This document shows positions 18,524 to 27,612 of a DNA stretch of 64,000 bases, one piece after another. The stretch comes from Blautia hominis (GTDB lineage: Bacteria; Bacillota; Clostridia; Lachnospirales; Lachnospiraceae). The notes below the pieces were generated by a model, which had not been told where the DNA came from, made no database searches, and worked only from the letters and a program-made list of their open reading frames with translations. How positions within the stretch are numbered: position 1 is the first letter of the stretch; each line of letters opens with the position of its first letter. The DNA lies in contig NQOF01000002.1 of the NCBI GenBank assembly GCA_002270465.1, positions 62,001 to 126,000 of the forward strand, read 5' to 3'. Both the position numbers and the translations under genes were made by a program.

Positions 18524-18576
18524 TGAGTATGACAGAAGAAGAAATCATGAGATCAATCAAATAAAGGAGATAACAA

Positions 18577-19710
18577 ATGGTCAAAGAAGATAAATTAAAA
18601 GCCCTGGACGCGGCTTTGGGTCAGATTGAAAAGCAGTTTGGAAAAGGCTCTGTTATGAAACTGGGCGATTCCTCTTTACATATGAATGTGGAGACTGTAC
18701 CAACAGGCTCCCTGAGCCTTGATATTGCCCTGGGACTGGGCGGAATCCCCAGAGGAAGGGTAGTAGAAGTCTACGGACCGGAATCCAGCGGTAAGACCAC
18801 AGTGGCGCTGCATATGGTAGCAGAGGTGCAGAAGAGGGGCGGAATCGCAGGCTTTATTGATGCGGAGCACGCTTTGGACCCTGTATATGCCAGACATATC
18901 GGTGTGGATGTGGACAACCTCTATATCTCCCAGCCGGATAACGGTGAGCAGGCTCTGGAGATTACAGAGACTATGGTTCGCTCCGGTGCTGTGGATATTG
19001 TGATCGTGGACTCTGTTGCGGCTCTGGTTCCAAGGGCGGAGATCGAAGGCGATATGGGAGATTCCCATGTGGGCCTCCAGGCGCGTCTGATGTCACAGGC
19101 TCTCCGTAAACTGACAGCGGTCATCAGCAAATCTAACTGTATCGTTATCTTTATCAATCAGCTTCGTGAGAAGGTGGGCGTAATGTTCGGGAATCCTGAG
19201 ACCACTACAGGCGGACGTGCCCTGAAGTTCTATTCCTCCATCCGTCTGGATGTGAGAAGGATCGAGGCCCTGAAGCAGGGCGGTGAGATTGTGGGTAACC
19301 GTACCAGGATCAAAGTGGTTAAGAATAAGATCGCGCCTCCGTTTAAAGAGGCGGAGTTTGATATCATGTTCGGCCAGGGAATCTCAAAAGCCGGGGATAT
19401 TCTGGATTTGGCAGCAAATCTGGGAATCATAAACAAAAGCGGAGCCTGGTATGCATATAAGGATGGAAAGATTGGCCAGGGACGCGAGAATGCCAAACAG
19501 TATTTGAAAGAGAATCCGGAGGTGGCAGAAGAAGTGGAAGCAAAAGTCCGGGAACACTACGGACTCACAGAAGGAAAGACAGAAGAAGAGAGCAGCAAAG
19601 ATACAAAAGAAAAGAAAGCTGACGCCAAAGCTTCTGCAGCCAAAGCACCGGATCTGAAAGCCGCAGAGATATCTGCTGCCCAGGGTACAAAGAAAGAAAA
19701 TGAGGAGTAA
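18577..19710 (+). CDS. recA: Recombinase RecA
   Basis: A 377-residue recombinase that forms filaments on single-stranded DNA, drives homologous recombination and stimulates LexA cleavage. Walker A is GPESSGKTT, Walker B is [14 protein letters not shown], and the L2-region [22 protein letters not shown] is intact. The last about 40 residues are a Lys/Glu/Ala-rich tail ([20 protein letters not shown]). AAAGGAGATAAC precedes the ATG. Its TAA stop at 19708-19710 lies within the left terminal repeat of element B, and recX follows that element. Confidence 0.99.
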   Translation: MVKEDKLKALDAALGQIEKQFGKGSVMKLGDSSLHMNVETVPTGSLSLDIALGLGGIPRGRVVEVYGPESSGKTTVALHMVAEVQKRGGIAGFIDAEHALDPVYARHIGVDVDNLYISQPDNGEQALEITETMVRSGAVDIVIVDSVAALVPRAEIEGDMGDSHVGLQARLMSQALRKLTAVISKSNCIVIFINQLREKVGVMFGNPETTTGGRALKFYSSIRLDVRRIEALKQGGEIVGNRTRIKVVKNKIAPPFKEAEFDIMFGQGISKAGDILDLAANLGIINKSGAWYAYKDGKIGQGRENAKQYLKENPEVAEEVEAKVREHYGLTEGKTEEESSKDTKEKKADAKASAAKAPDLKAAEISAAQGTKKENEE

Positions 19711-19839
19711 CTATTGACCGGGTCAGCGCATTAATTGCGCTGACCGTAAAGAAACGTTCAGGAGTCATGCAAAATTTCATCACCGAAGACGATTCTGTAT
19801 GGATTTTTGCCTGTAACCTTGTAGGTACTGAACGGTCAC
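19707..19839 (+). repeat. Dispersed structured repeat, copy B
   Basis: A 133-base element between recA and recX. It begins GTAACTATTGACC and ends CTGAACGGTCAC. Inside are a perfect 10-base hairpin (GGTCAGCGCA with TGCGCTGACC) and the core ATCACCGAAGACGATTCTG shared with copies A and C. The left end supplies the recA stop codon, so it is transcribed with recA. Confidence 0.7.
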
Positions 19840-19853
19840 AATGAGGAAGTATA

Positions 19854-20465
19854 ATGCTTGTCACAAAAATACAGGCTGTAACAAAACAAAAATATAGAAT
19901 CGAACTTGACGGACAGCCCGCCTTTGTTGTATACAAAGGCGAGCTGTCTCGCTATGGAATAAAAGAGGGGCATGAAATCTTGCAGCCGGTTTATGAGGAG
20001 CTTGTGGGCCAGGTGCTCACAAAGCGTGCAAAACTGCGTGCCATGCATCTTTTGGAAAGCATGGACCGGACCAGGGCAGAGCTGGAGAAAAAGCTGCAGT
20101 CAAGTGAGTATCCCAGGGAAGCCGTGGCGGAGGCTCTTGCGTATGTGGAATCATTTGGATATCTGGATGACAAAAGATATGCCAGACATTATGTGGAGTG
20201 TAAAAAAGAGGGCAGAGGGAAAGCACGGCTGAAAATGGAACTGGCCCAAAAAGGTGTGGACAGAAACATCATAGAGGAAGTCCTTGATGAGGCAAAATTG
20301 GATGACTGCAGGGACACCATCCGGGAGCTGGTGAGGAAGAGAAGAAGGGGTGACGGCCCCATGGATGACAGAGAACGGCAGAGAATTTACGGCTATTTAA
20401 TGAGAAAAGGTTTTTCGTCCTCTGATATTTTGTCCGTATTAAAAGAAAAAGAAGATTTTTGCTGA
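19854..20465 (+). CDS. recX: RecA regulator RecX
   Basis: A 203-residue all-helical regulator that binds RecA filaments and limits or modulates their activity. The repeat signatures RAELEKKLQSSEYP, VESFGYLDDKRYARHYVE and KMELAQKGVDRNIIEEVLDE are typical of RecX modules. GAGGAAGTATA precedes the ATG. Position right after recA supports the call. The final codons and the following bases form an inverted repeat (AAGATTTTT with AAAAATCTT) that lacks a T-tract. Confidence 0.88.
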   Translation: MLVTKIQAVTKQKYRIELDGQPAFVVYKGELSRYGIKEGHEILQPVYEELVGQVLTKRAKLRAMHLLESMDRTRAELEKKLQSSEYPREAVAEALAYVESFGYLDDKRYARHYVECKKEGRGKARLKMELAQKGVDRNIIEEVLDEAKLDDCRDTIRELVRKRRRGDGPMDDRERQRIYGYLMRKGFSSSDILSVLKEKEDFC

Positions 20466-20517
20466 AAAATCTTGGACAGATTTCACATACTTGTCTTTTA
20501 GAAAAAAAGGTTTTATG

Positions 20518-20546
20518 TTGACTTTTCAGTAAAAACAGTATAAAAT
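20518..20546 (+). promoter_or_regulatory. SigA-type promoter of rny
   Basis: TTGACT (20518-20523), 17-base spacer, TAAAAT (20541-20546), 48 bases before the rny GTG start. Confidence 0.55.
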
Positions 20547-20593
20547 TAAACTGTTGTATTTGTACAATGAAAACTAAATAAGGAGGTGCTCCT

Positions 20594-22153
20594 GTGGCAA
20601 TCTATGTAATAGTTGCAATTGTTGCTGTGGTAATCACGCTGCTGATTGCGGTTCCTGTTACAGCCAACATTTCAGTTAAGAAAAAAACGGAAAAAGACGC
20701 TGAAACAATCGGAACAGCAGAAGTAAAAGCAAGAAGCATTATAGATGAAGCATTGAAAACTGCCGAAACGAAGAAACGTGAAGCTCTCTTAGAAGCAAAA
20801 GAAGAAAATCTCCGTACGAAAAACGAGTTGGAGAAAGAGACAAAAGAGAGACGTGCAGAACTTCAGAAGTATGAGAAGCGTGTTTTATCCAGAGAAGAAG
20901 CAGTAGACAAAAAGGCCGATGCCCTGGAAAAACGAGAAGCAGATTATACAGCAAAAGAAACTGAGCTAAAAAAGAAAGAAAAGAAAGTCGATGAATTACA
21001 TGACCAGAGAGTACAAGAACTGGAAAGAATTTCCGGTCTGACCTCCGAACAAGCAAAAGATTATTTGTTAAAAACTGTTGAGGACGAAGTAAAGATTGAC
21101 ACTGCAAAGCTCTACAAGGAATTGGAGAGCAAGGCAAAAGAGGAAGCCGATAAGAAGGCCAAGGAATACGTGGTGACAGCCATTCAGAAATGTGCGGCAG
21201 ACCATGTGTCGGAAGCTACAATTTCTGTTGTACAGCTTCCAAGTGATGAAATGAAAGGCCGTATTATCGGAAGGGAAGGACGCAATATCCGAACTTTGGA
21301 AACACTTACGGGTGTAGATCTTATTATTGATGATACCCCGGAAGCAGTCGTATTGTCCGGTTTCGATCCGATCCGGCGTGAAGTAGCACGTATTGCGCTG
21401 GAAAAACTGATTGTGGACGGAAGAATCCATCCGGCCAGAATCGAAGAGATGGTAGAAAAAGCACAAAAAGAAGTAGAGACCATGATGAGAGAAGAAGGTG
21501 AATCCGCTGCCCTGGAAGTTGGCGTACACGGTATTCATCCGGAATTGATCCGTCTGCTGGGACGTATGAAATTCCGCTCCAGCTACGGCCAGAATGCATT
21601 AAAGCATTCTATTGAGGTGGCACAGCTTGCCGGCCTTTTGGCGGGTGAAGTTGGGACAGACATTCGCATGGCAAAACGTGCAGGTCTGTTACATGACATC
21701 GGAAAATCCATCGATCATGAAGTGGAAGGTTCCCATATTCAGATTGGTGCTGACTTATGTAGAAAATATAAAGAGTCCCAGGTGGTTATCAACGCCGTGG
21801 AATCCCATCACGGGGACACGGAACCCACATCTCTGGTGGCTTGTATTGTACAGGCTGCTGATGCGATCAGCGCAGCAAGACCTGGTGCTAGAAGAGAAAC
21901 TTTAGAAACATATACCAACAGATTAAAACAATTAGAAGACATAACAAACTCTTTCAAAGGAGTGGACAAATCTTTTGCTATTCAGGCAGGTAGGGAAATT
22001 CGAGTGATGGTAGTACCGGAACATGTAACAGATTCCGATATGGTGCTGCTGGCGCGGAGTATTTCAAAACAGATTGAAGCTGAACTGGAGTATCCGGGAC
22101 AGATTAAGGTTAATGTGATTCGGGAGAGCCGCGTTGTAGATTATGCAAAGTAG
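20594..22153 (+). CDS. rny: Ribonuclease Y
   Basis: A 519-residue membrane-anchored endoribonuclease that starts mRNA decay. An N-terminal membrane helix ([18 protein letters not shown]) is followed by a long charged coiled coil to about residue 200, a KH domain ([27 protein letters not shown]) and the HD domain with [17 protein letters not shown]. Length is the family standard. The GTG start follows AAGGAGGTGCTCC. The ymdB gene often found next to it is absent; the downstream block is non-coding. Confidence 0.97.
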   Translation: MAIYVIVAIVAVVITLLIAVPVTANISVKKKTEKDAETIGTAEVKARSIIDEALKTAETKKREALLEAKEENLRTKNELEKETKERRAELQKYEKRVLSREEAVDKKADALEKREADYTAKETELKKKEKKVDELHDQRVQELERISGLTSEQAKDYLLKTVEDEVKIDTAKLYKELESKAKEEADKKAKEYVVTAIQKCAADHVSEATISVVQLPSDEMKGRIIGREGRNIRTLETLTGVDLIIDDTPEAVVLSGFDPIRREVARIALEKLIVDGRIHPARIEEMVEKAQKEVETMMREEGESAALEVGVHGIHPELIRLLGRMKFRSSYGQNALKHSIEVAQLAGLLAGEVGTDIRMAKRAGLLHDIGKSIDHEVEGSHIQIGADLCRKYKESQVVINAVESHHGDTEPTSLVACIVQAADAISAARPGARRETLETYTNRLKQLEDITNSFKGVDKSFAIQAGREIRVMVVPEHVTDSDMVLLARSISKQIEAELEYPGQIKVNVIRESRVVDYAK

Positions 22154-22173
22154 GCTGGACTGAGAGAGGTGCA

Positions 22174-22233
22174 GAATGCTGCGATGATATTTTTTTATGT
22201 CATTGCGGGGTTCTGTACTTTTTTTGTTTGGGG
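22174..22233 (+). terminator. Possible terminator after rny
   Basis: GTGCAGAA pairs with TTCTGTAC (one wobble) over a long loop, followed by a seven-T run. The large loop makes it weaker than the other terminators. Confidence 0.4.
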
Positions 22234-22239
22234 AGGGAC

Positions 22240-22521
22240 GGTGAACGGGTCGGTGTGGTGGGGGAATGCGCGTGGAGGACGGGAGCGGCGGCCTGGGGGA
22301 GGGCAGATGGGATACAGGATGGCTCCTGGCTCCGTTCCCCTCAGCTAACTTGGCGTTCGCACTAAGTTCATCAGGAGAGCCTTCTTCACTAAGTGCTCAC
22401 AGCCAGTGGATCTTCGGCTCGCTCCGCTTGACACTCGCCATCCTGTATCCCATCTGCCCTCCCCCAGGCCGCCGCTCCCGTTTCTCCACGCGCATTCCCC
22501 CACCACACCGACCCGTTCACC
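22240..22521. repeat. 84-bp near-perfect inverted repeat (GC-rich)
   Basis: The left arm 22240-22323 and right arm 22437-22521 are reverse complements with only one mismatch and one single-base indel, separated by 113 bases. The arms are strongly GC-rich compared with the genes around them. The spacer holds smaller hairpins such as AACTTGG with CTAAGTT. No convincing protein crosses it. Transcribed, it would fold into one very long stem. It has no transposase and no obvious target duplication. Confidence 0.9.
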
Positions 22522-22796
22522 TGAGAGCGTCCGCGGAAGGAGAAAAGCAGTTAATCTGAAAGTATCTGCGGAAAGAGAAAAGCAGTTTACTTGAAAGTGT
22601 TTGCGGAAGGAGAAAAGCAGTTAATCTGAAAGTATCTGCGGAAAGAGAAAAGCAGTTTACTTGAGAGCGTCCGCGGAAGGAGAAAAGCAGTTAATCTGAA
22701 AGTATCTGCGGAAAGAGAAAAGCAGTTTACTTGAAAGTGTCTGCGGAAGGAGAAAAGCAGCTTATCTTAGAGCGTCTGTGGAAGGAGAGAAGCAGT
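22522..22796. repeat. Tandem array of eight 35-bp units
   Basis: Contiguous 35-base units begin at 22522, 22557, 22592, 22627, 22662, 22697, 22732 and 22767. Two types alternate: one with GTCCGCGGAAGG and ending TTAATC, one with TATCTGCGGAAAG and ending TTTACT. Units 1 and 5, and 2, 4 and 6, are identical, so the array grew by 70- and 140-base duplications. Unit length is not a multiple of three, so it is not a coding repeat. It abuts the right arm of the inverted repeat. The array ends 57 bases before spoIIM. Confidence 0.92.
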
Positions 22797-22853
22797 AGAA
22801 GGAGGTGGGTACTAATTGTGGGGGGAGGGGCATAGAATATATAGGGTGAGATT

Positions 22854-23423
22854 ATGAAAAAATATTTGAATGTGTTTTTCCTTCTGTATTTGGGGGGATT
22901 TGTGGTGGGGGTGCTGTGTAGTAATTTTTTGAGAAATTATGCGGGGTATCAGACCAGTCTGCTTGGGGTTTATATGGCGGATCGGGCGGCGGGGAGTATT
23001 TCGGGGAGCGGGATCTTTCTGCGGCTGTTTGAGAGAAGAGGGGTTTGGTTTCTGCTTTATATGATCAGCGGTGTGACACCTTTTGGGATTCCCTTGGTAT
23101 TGGGAGGGCTGCTTTGGCTGGGTTTCTTGGGCGGGAATCTGATGACGGTGTTTTTGATGGAGTATGGGATTCGGGGGATTGGAGCGGCACTTGCCTGTTT
23201 TTTTCCTCAGGGGATTTTTTATGTGCCTTCTGTGCTGCTGTTTTTTTTCTTTATTGTGCAGATGAGCCAGAAGTATTGGGGGAAGGGAATCCGGGTGAGG
23301 GCGGATTATAGAGCGTATCTGTTTTTTATGACAGGCATTGGTATCTTATTCCTGCTTGCCCTTTTTATGGAAAGTTATGTAAATCAAAACGTGTTGAGTT
23401 TTGTGATTGAGAGGTTTTTATAA
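22854..23423 (+). CDS. spoIIM: Stage II sporulation protein M
   Basis: A 189-residue membrane protein with about five helices (for example FLLYLGGFVVGVLCSNFL and FFMTGIGILFLLALFMESYV). SpoIIM works with SpoIID and SpoIIP in septal peptidoglycan thinning during engulfment. Length and topology fit. A GGGTGAG site precedes the ATG. Just upstream, CATAGAAT (22831-22838) resembles a sigma-E -10 element with a poor -35 about 13 bases before it, which fits mother-cell expression known for spoIIM but is weak evidence. Confidence 0.85.
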   Translation: MKKYLNVFFLLYLGGFVVGVLCSNFLRNYAGYQTSLLGVYMADRAAGSISGSGIFLRLFERRGVWFLLYMISGVTPFGIPLVLGGLLWLGFLGGNLMTVFLMEYGIRGIGAALACFFPQGIFYVPSVLLFFFFIVQMSQKYWGKGIRVRADYRAYLFFMTGIGILFLLALFMESYVNQNVLSFVIERFL

Positions 23424-23548
23424 AAAATTAACAAAAAATTAACAATTGGAATTTTACCACATCTGGTAGACATAATTAGTGCTTTTTCGATATGTTGTGG
23501 AAATGTAAAAAAAGCCTGAAAAACAAGAAAAACTTTGGAAAAATCCGT

Positions 23549-23578
23549 TTGCTTTTTCTATGGAAGTTGATATATAAT
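23549..23578 (+). promoter_or_regulatory. Possible promoter of xerD
   Basis: TTGCTT (23549-23554), 18-base spacer, TATAAT (23573-23578). The 282-base gap between spoIIM and xerD shows nothing else supportable. Confidence 0.45.
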
Positions 23579-23705
23579 TTCATTATGATTTGGAAAGGTG
23601 TGGCCTTTTTCATGGAACAGCGGGTTAAATGCTGTGTCATTCCGGGAAAACTTATGGACTTGGAATGCGGAATGAAATAAAAAACTTAACGAGGGATAAT
23701 CATAC

Positions 23706-24590
23706 ATGAAGTGCGAGATTGAAGAGTTTATAGCCTATTTACATAACACCAAAGGCACTTCCAAAAATACAGAAGTATCCTATGAACGGGATTTGCGAAA
23801 GATGGAACAGTTTCTGGGGAATGAAGGAGTGGACAGGGTCCAGAATGTGACCGCCACGAATCTGAATTCTTATGAGATGTATCTGGAGCGGGAGAAATTT
23901 GCCGCTTCCACTATTTCCAGGAGTATCGCGTCAATGCGTGCTTTTTTTCAGTATTGCTGTCAGCAGGGATTGCTTTTGGAGAATCCGGCAGATATACTGA
24001 AGGCGCCTAAGATTGAAAAGAAGATGCCTGGGATTCTTACTGTAGAAGAAGTCGATTTGTTGTTGAACCAGCCAAAGGAAAATACAGCCAAGGGAGTCCG
24101 GGATAAAGCAATGCTGGAACTTTTATACGCTACAGGAATCCGGGTGAGCGAACTGATTGGACTGAAGCTGGAAAATATAAATTTAAAACTGGGATATATC
24201 ACCTGTGAGGCCAGCGAGAAGGAGAGGGTAATACCTTTTGGAAACGCGGCGAAAAAGGCGGTGAAGGAGTATCTGGAGCAGGCAAGGGAGGAGCTTTTAA
24301 GCCATAAAGAAAGCGACTGCCTGTTTGTTAATTGTTCCGGAAAACCCATGAGCAGGCAGGGATTTTGGAAGGTGCTGAAGACATACGCAGCCTCTGCAGG
24401 GATTCAGCAGGATATTACACCTCATACACTGCGGCATTCCTTTGCAGCCCACCTGGTGCAGAACGGTGCGGATTTAAAGAGTGTACAGGAGATGCTGGGG
24501 CATTCCGATATATCAACAACCCAGATTTATCTGAATATGAATGTGAACAAGATCAGAGATGTGTATCTGAAGGCACATCCGAGAAAATAG
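23706..24590 (+). CDS. xerD: Site-specific tyrosine recombinase XerD
   Basis: A 294-residue recombinase that resolves chromosome dimers at dif with XerC. The SAM-like N-terminal domain (residues 1-90) precedes the catalytic domain with Arg in ATGIRVSELIGL, HTLRHSFAAHL (His-x-x-Arg), the LGHSDISTTQIY His/Tyr segment, and the tyrosine nucleophile in the last of these. Length is standard and no integrase-type AP2 domain or mobile element is nearby, which favours the housekeeping role over a phage integrase. XerC/XerD assignment is by similarity only. Confidence 0.88.
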   Translation: MKCEIEEFIAYLHNTKGTSKNTEVSYERDLRKMEQFLGNEGVDRVQNVTATNLNSYEMYLEREKFAASTISRSIASMRAFFQYCCQQGLLLENPADILKAPKIEKKMPGILTVEEVDLLLNQPKENTAKGVRDKAMLELLYATGIRVSELIGLKLENINLKLGYITCEASEKERVIPFGNAAKKAVKEYLEQAREELLSHKESDCLFVNCSGKPMSRQGFWKVLKTYAASAGIQQDITPHTLRHSFAAHLVQNGADLKSVQEMLGHSDISTTQIYLNMNVNKIRDVYLKAHPRK

Positions 24591-24630
24591 AGGACCCGAA
24601 AAGAGATGAGTTTTCGGATCCTTTCTTTTT
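24591..24630 (+). terminator. Terminator after xerD
   Basis: AGGACCCGAAAA pairs with TTTTCGGATCCT around an 8-base loop, followed by a T-rich tract. Confidence 0.85.
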
Positions 24631-24641
24631 GGGAAAAATTT

Positions 24642-24694
24642 ACAAAAAAGGCATTTGTATCCCTATTTTAAAGTTGGATACAAATGCCTTTTGT
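24642..24694. terminator. Terminator of DAHP synthase gene (bidirectional)
   Basis: Nineteen-base arms (24642-24662 and 24676-24694, core GGCATTTGTATCC with GGATACAAATGCC) around a 13-base loop, flanked by a T-run on the minus strand and TTTTGTTT on the plus strand. Confidence 0.88.
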
Positions 24695-24734
24695 TTATGT
24701 CCGAAGAACATTTACGGAGCCTGCTTTCTATGGT

Positions 24735-25766
24735 TTAGCACAGCTCTGCAATGGTATAGAGGAGTTTTTCTGTTTCCTCCCATCCAAGGCAGGGGTCTGT
24801 GATGGATTTTCCATAAATATGATCAGGACCGATTTTCTGGCAGCCGGATACCAGATAGCTTTCAAGCATGACACCTTTCACCAGATGGCGGATATCACGG
24901 GATACCAGGCGGCTGTGCAGCACTTCTTTTACAATGCGGACCTGCTGTTCGTATTTCTTGCCGGAGTTGGCATGGTTGGCATCAATAATGACAGCCGGAT
25001 TTTCCAGGTCTCGGTCATTGTACATTTCCAGAAGGAGCTGCAGATCCTCGTAATGGTAGTTGGGAAGCGTGTTGCCGTGTTTGTTCACCGCACCACGCAG
25101 AATGGTGTGGGTGAGCGGATTCCCTTCTGTCTTGACTTCCCATCCCCTGGAGATGAAGTCATGGCCCTGCTGTGCTGCAACTACGGAGTTGAGCATAACA
25201 GAGAAATCCCCGCTGGTGGGGTTCTTCATACCAACAGGAACATCCAGGCCGCTTACCATAAGACGGTGTTCCTGATTTTCCACAGAACGGGCGCCGATCG
25301 CCACATAGGAGAGCAGGTCAGACAGATAGTGATAGTTGTCCGGGTAAAGCATCTCGTCCGCGGAGCTGAGTCCTGTCTCCTGCAGGGAGCGGATATGCAT
25401 ATGGCGGATGGCAAGGATGCCTGCCAGTACGTCCGGTTTTGCCTCCGGGTCCGGCTGGTGGAGCATACCCTTGTAACCCTCTCCCGTAGTACGTGGTTTG
25501 TTGGTATAAATACGGGGAACCAGTACCAGGCGGTCTTCTACCTTGTTCTGGATCTTTGCGAGACGGTTGGTATAGTCGCATACAGAATCTTCATTGTCTG
25601 CGGAACAGGGGCCAACAATGACAAGAAATTTGTCAGAAGCACCTGTGATGACGTCGCAGATCATTTTGTCTCTTTTAGCTTTTATCTGTTTCAGCTCTTC
25701 GGATACCGGGGCCTGTGCCTTGATCTCATCCGGAGAGGGCAGTTGTTTTACGAATTTGAAGCTCAT
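24735..25766 (-). CDS. aroF: 3-deoxy-7-phosphoheptulonate (DAHP) synthase, class I
   Basis: A 343-residue enzyme joining phosphoenolpyruvate and erythrose 4-phosphate, the first step to aromatic amino acids. Motifs LVIVGPCSADN, the RVYTNKPRTTGEGYKG-like stretch, GARSVENQEHR, GMKNPTSGDF and the metal-binding IIDANHANSGKKYEQQ identify the AroF/G/H class, which is normally feedback-inhibited by an aromatic amino acid; which one is not evident. The ATG at 25766 follows AAAGGAGATAACT; a longer in-frame extension has no site. It stands alone with its own promoter and terminator. Confidence 0.96.
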   Translation of the reverse strand: MSFKFVKQLPSPDEIKAQAPVSEELKQIKAKRDKMICDVITGASDKFLVIVGPCSADNEDSVCDYTNRLAKIQNKVEDRLVLVPRIYTNKPRTTGEGYKGMLHQPDPEAKPDVLAGILAIRHMHIRSLQETGLSSADEMLYPDNYHYLSDLLSYVAIGARSVENQEHRLMVSGLDVPVGMKNPTSGDFSVMLNSVVAAQQGHDFISRGWEVKTEGNPLTHTILRGAVNKHGNTLPNYHYEDLQLLLEMYNDRDLENPAVIIDANHANSGKKYEQQVRIVKEVLHSRLVSRDIRHLVKGVMLESYLVSGCQKIGPDHIYGKSITDPCLGWEETEKLLYTIAELC

Positions 25767-25799
25767 AGTTATCTCCTTTGTTTGACTTTCTAGTTGAAT

Positions 25800-25828
25800 A
25801 TTATAATACAAAACCTTCCAGTTGTCGA
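25800..25828 (-). promoter_or_regulatory. Promoter of DAHP synthase gene
   Basis: On the minus strand TCGACA (25828-25823), 17-base spacer, TATAAT (25805-25800), 34 bases before the start codon. No T-box or other leader is present; the leader is too short. Confidence 0.6.
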
Positions 25829-25917
25829 CAGTTTTGAATAATTTTTTGCTTTAAAGCGTTTAAGTGGTGAAGATTAGAACTGCAAGGAGTAAAACTCTGT
25901 GGACAGGGAGGTGGTGA

Positions 25918-26127
25918 GAGGAGCAGTTTTGCCAGGCGGAGCCGGGGCCTCCGGGACCGGGCAGTATTGTATTTTACGGAAAGGATCAAATGCCGGAACA
26001 CGTGGCGATCAGTCTGGGAGACGGCAAAGTGGTGCATGCCAGCAACGCCAGAGAGGGCGTGAAAATTTCACCGCTCAGGTATAGGGAAATATGTAAAGTG
26101 ATTGATATCCCATACCAGATAAGATAG
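25918..26127 (+). pseudogene. NlpC/P60 endopeptidase remnant (C-terminal half)
   Basis: An open frame without a start ends at TAG 26125-26127 and reads PGSIVFYGKDQMPEHVAISL followed by GDGKVVHASN and SPLRYREI. This is the C-terminal half of an NlpC/P60 cysteine peptidase, including the catalytic histidine (EHVAISLG) and the HASN segment. A stop codon lies directly upstream at 25915-25917 and the catalytic-cysteine DCSG half is absent from all frames nearby. It therefore looks like the surviving tail of a deleted cell-wall hydrolase gene. It lies between two minus-strand genes. Confidence 0.6.
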
Positions 26128-26136
26128 TTGTTAAAA

Positions 26137-26164
26137 CAGCGCCGGGTTTATTCGCCCGGCGCTG
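26137..26164 (-). terminator. Terminator overlapping the spoVB-like 3' end
   Basis: CAGCGCCGGG and CCCGGCGCTG form a perfect 10-base stem with an 8-base loop. On the minus strand it runs into TTTT. The stop codon of the flippase gene lies in the loop/stem region. Confidence 0.8.
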
Positions 26165-27479
26165 CTTTCATGTAATCTTTTAAGAAATACAGAGTGAGAA
26201 GGGTGATTGCCAGTTCACTGACCAGCAGACCCCACAGATATCCCAGAATGCCAAATTTTGGAACAATGAAGAATACAAAAAGCAGACGGATGGAAAGGCC
26301 AAGCAGATTCTGGGCAAAATATTTTCCTGTCTCCCCCAAACCGTTCAGAATCCCGCTGAGCGTGCTGGAGAGATACAGGCAGGGACAGATAAAAGAGAGC
26401 GTCTTGATAAAGGTTCCCGCAAACTCATTTTTAAATAGAAACAGCCCCATAAAATCTCCGGTAAAATAAAAAACAGCTGTGGAGAGAAAGCCCAGAAGCA
26501 GGCAGTAACGGGTTGTAGTGAAGATAAGACTCCGTATTTTTTTATAATTTCCCATTGCCTGGTTTTCTGCCACGGAGGGCAGGAGCATGGCTGAGACAGC
26601 ATTGGTGATGGCAGAGGGGAAAAGTATAAGCGGCAGCGCCATGCCATTCAGTACACCATAGACAGAGAGTGCCGAGGCGCTGTCCATGCCGAAAAGCCGC
26701 AGATGGCCGGGTATCAGTACAGATTCCATGCTGTGAAGGATATTGATAAACAGCCTGTTGCCTGTTAGCGGCAGGGACAGGGAAACAATGTCTTTTAAAT
26801 CTTTTCCGGGCGCATGGATATTGCTGATCTGGTAATGATACTTTCTGTAATCCCAAAGAATAAATAGCAGGGAAAAAAGCATAGAGACCAGTTCTCCTGC
26901 AAAAAGTCCCACAACAGCCAGCATAGGTGTGAGCGGGTGCCCCTCCCCGGTCCATACCAGATAGAGAAGATACGTGGCACTCATGCGGGCGGTCTGTTCC
27001 ACAAGCTGGGACCATGCGGGGATCCCGGTCTTCTTCCTGGCAATATAATAGCCGTAGGCGCAGGAATGGAAGGTGCCCATAGGAATGGACAGGGAGGAGA
27101 CGCGCAGCAGATCGGTACACTGCTCCTCCAGCAGGATATGTACGGCAAACCAGGAGGCATGGCGGTACAGCAAAAAGGTGACGGCAAAGGATATAGCCAT
27201 GGACAGGGAAGTGGCGATCAGAAAAATATCCCGGGCACCCTGTTCATCCTTCAGAGCGACCCTGGCGGCCACGAAGCGGGAGATTGCTGTCTGGATTCCT
27301 CCTACTGTCAGTGCAAAACAGAGGGTGTGGATGGGAAAGATAAGCTGGTAGATACCCATCCCCTGTGCACCAATTGTCTGCGACAGGAATATTCTATAGA
27401 GAAACCCAAGGATTTTTGTCAGGAAACCGGCCAGAGTCAGGATAAGTGTTCCTTTCAGCAAAATATGTTTGTTATCCAT
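26148..27479 (-). CDS. spoVB: SpoVB-like polysaccharide/lipid flippase (MVF/MATE fold)
   Basis: A 443-residue protein with about 12-14 membrane helices. The N-terminus LLKGTLILTLAGFLTKILGF and SQTIGAQGMGIYQL are typical of SpoVB and related flippases. In B. subtilis SpoVB is needed for spore cortex synthesis, probably moving lipid-linked peptidoglycan precursors; several paralogues exist in Clostridia, so the sporulation role here is inferred. The ATG at 27479 follows AAAGGACTTCTT; an in-frame extension upstream lacks a site. Confidence 0.82.
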   Translation of the reverse strand: MDNKHILLKGTLILTLAGFLTKILGFLYRIFLSQTIGAQGMGIYQLIFPIHTLCFALTVGGIQTAISRFVAARVALKDEQGARDIFLIATSLSMAISFAVTFLLYRHASWFAVHILLEEQCTDLLRVSSLSIPMGTFHSCAYGYYIARKKTGIPAWSQLVEQTARMSATYLLYLVWTGEGHPLTPMLAVVGLFAGELVSMLFSLLFILWDYRKYHYQISNIHAPGKDLKDIVSLSLPLTGNRLFINILHSMESVLIPGHLRLFGMDSASALSVYGVLNGMALPLILFPSAITNAVSAMLLPSVAENQAMGNYKKIRSLIFTTTRYCLLLGFLSTAVFYFTGDFMGLFLFKNEFAGTFIKTLSFICPCLYLSSTLSGILNGLGETGKYFAQNLLGLSIRLLFVFFIVPKFGILGYLWGLLVSELAITLLTLYFLKDYMKAAPGE

Positions 27480-27612
27480 AAGAAGTCCTTTATAGTTACC
27501 AGTGCCCCGGCGACGCACAGCTTGCCGAAAGCAACTTTCAAACACGCTCTAGCAGCAGAGAAAGCAACAGTAACTTTTATAGCCTTTTTCACAATATATT
27601 CCAAAAAGTATC

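Noticed and set aside
22266-22559. Open frame of about 97 codons across the inverted repeat
   Set aside because: It runs through both arms and into the 35-bp array, has no ribosome site and a composition dictated by the palindrome; not a credible protein.
22522-22796. CRISPR-like appearance of the 35-bp repeats
   Set aside because: The units are directly contiguous with no unique spacers, and there are no cas genes; it is a simple tandem array.
23492-23680. 62-codon open frame before xerD
   Set aside because: No ribosome-binding site, Lys/Phe-rich translation typical of AT-rich non-coding DNA, and it contains the probable xerD promoter.
23706-24590. xerD as an integrase of a mobile element
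   Set aside because: Length and motifs are those of housekeeping Xer proteins, with no attachment-site duplication, excisionase or phage genes nearby.
24684-25793. Long plus-strand open frame opposite DAHP synthase
   Set aside because: The minus-strand frame has all DAHP synthase motifs; the plus-strand translation has none.
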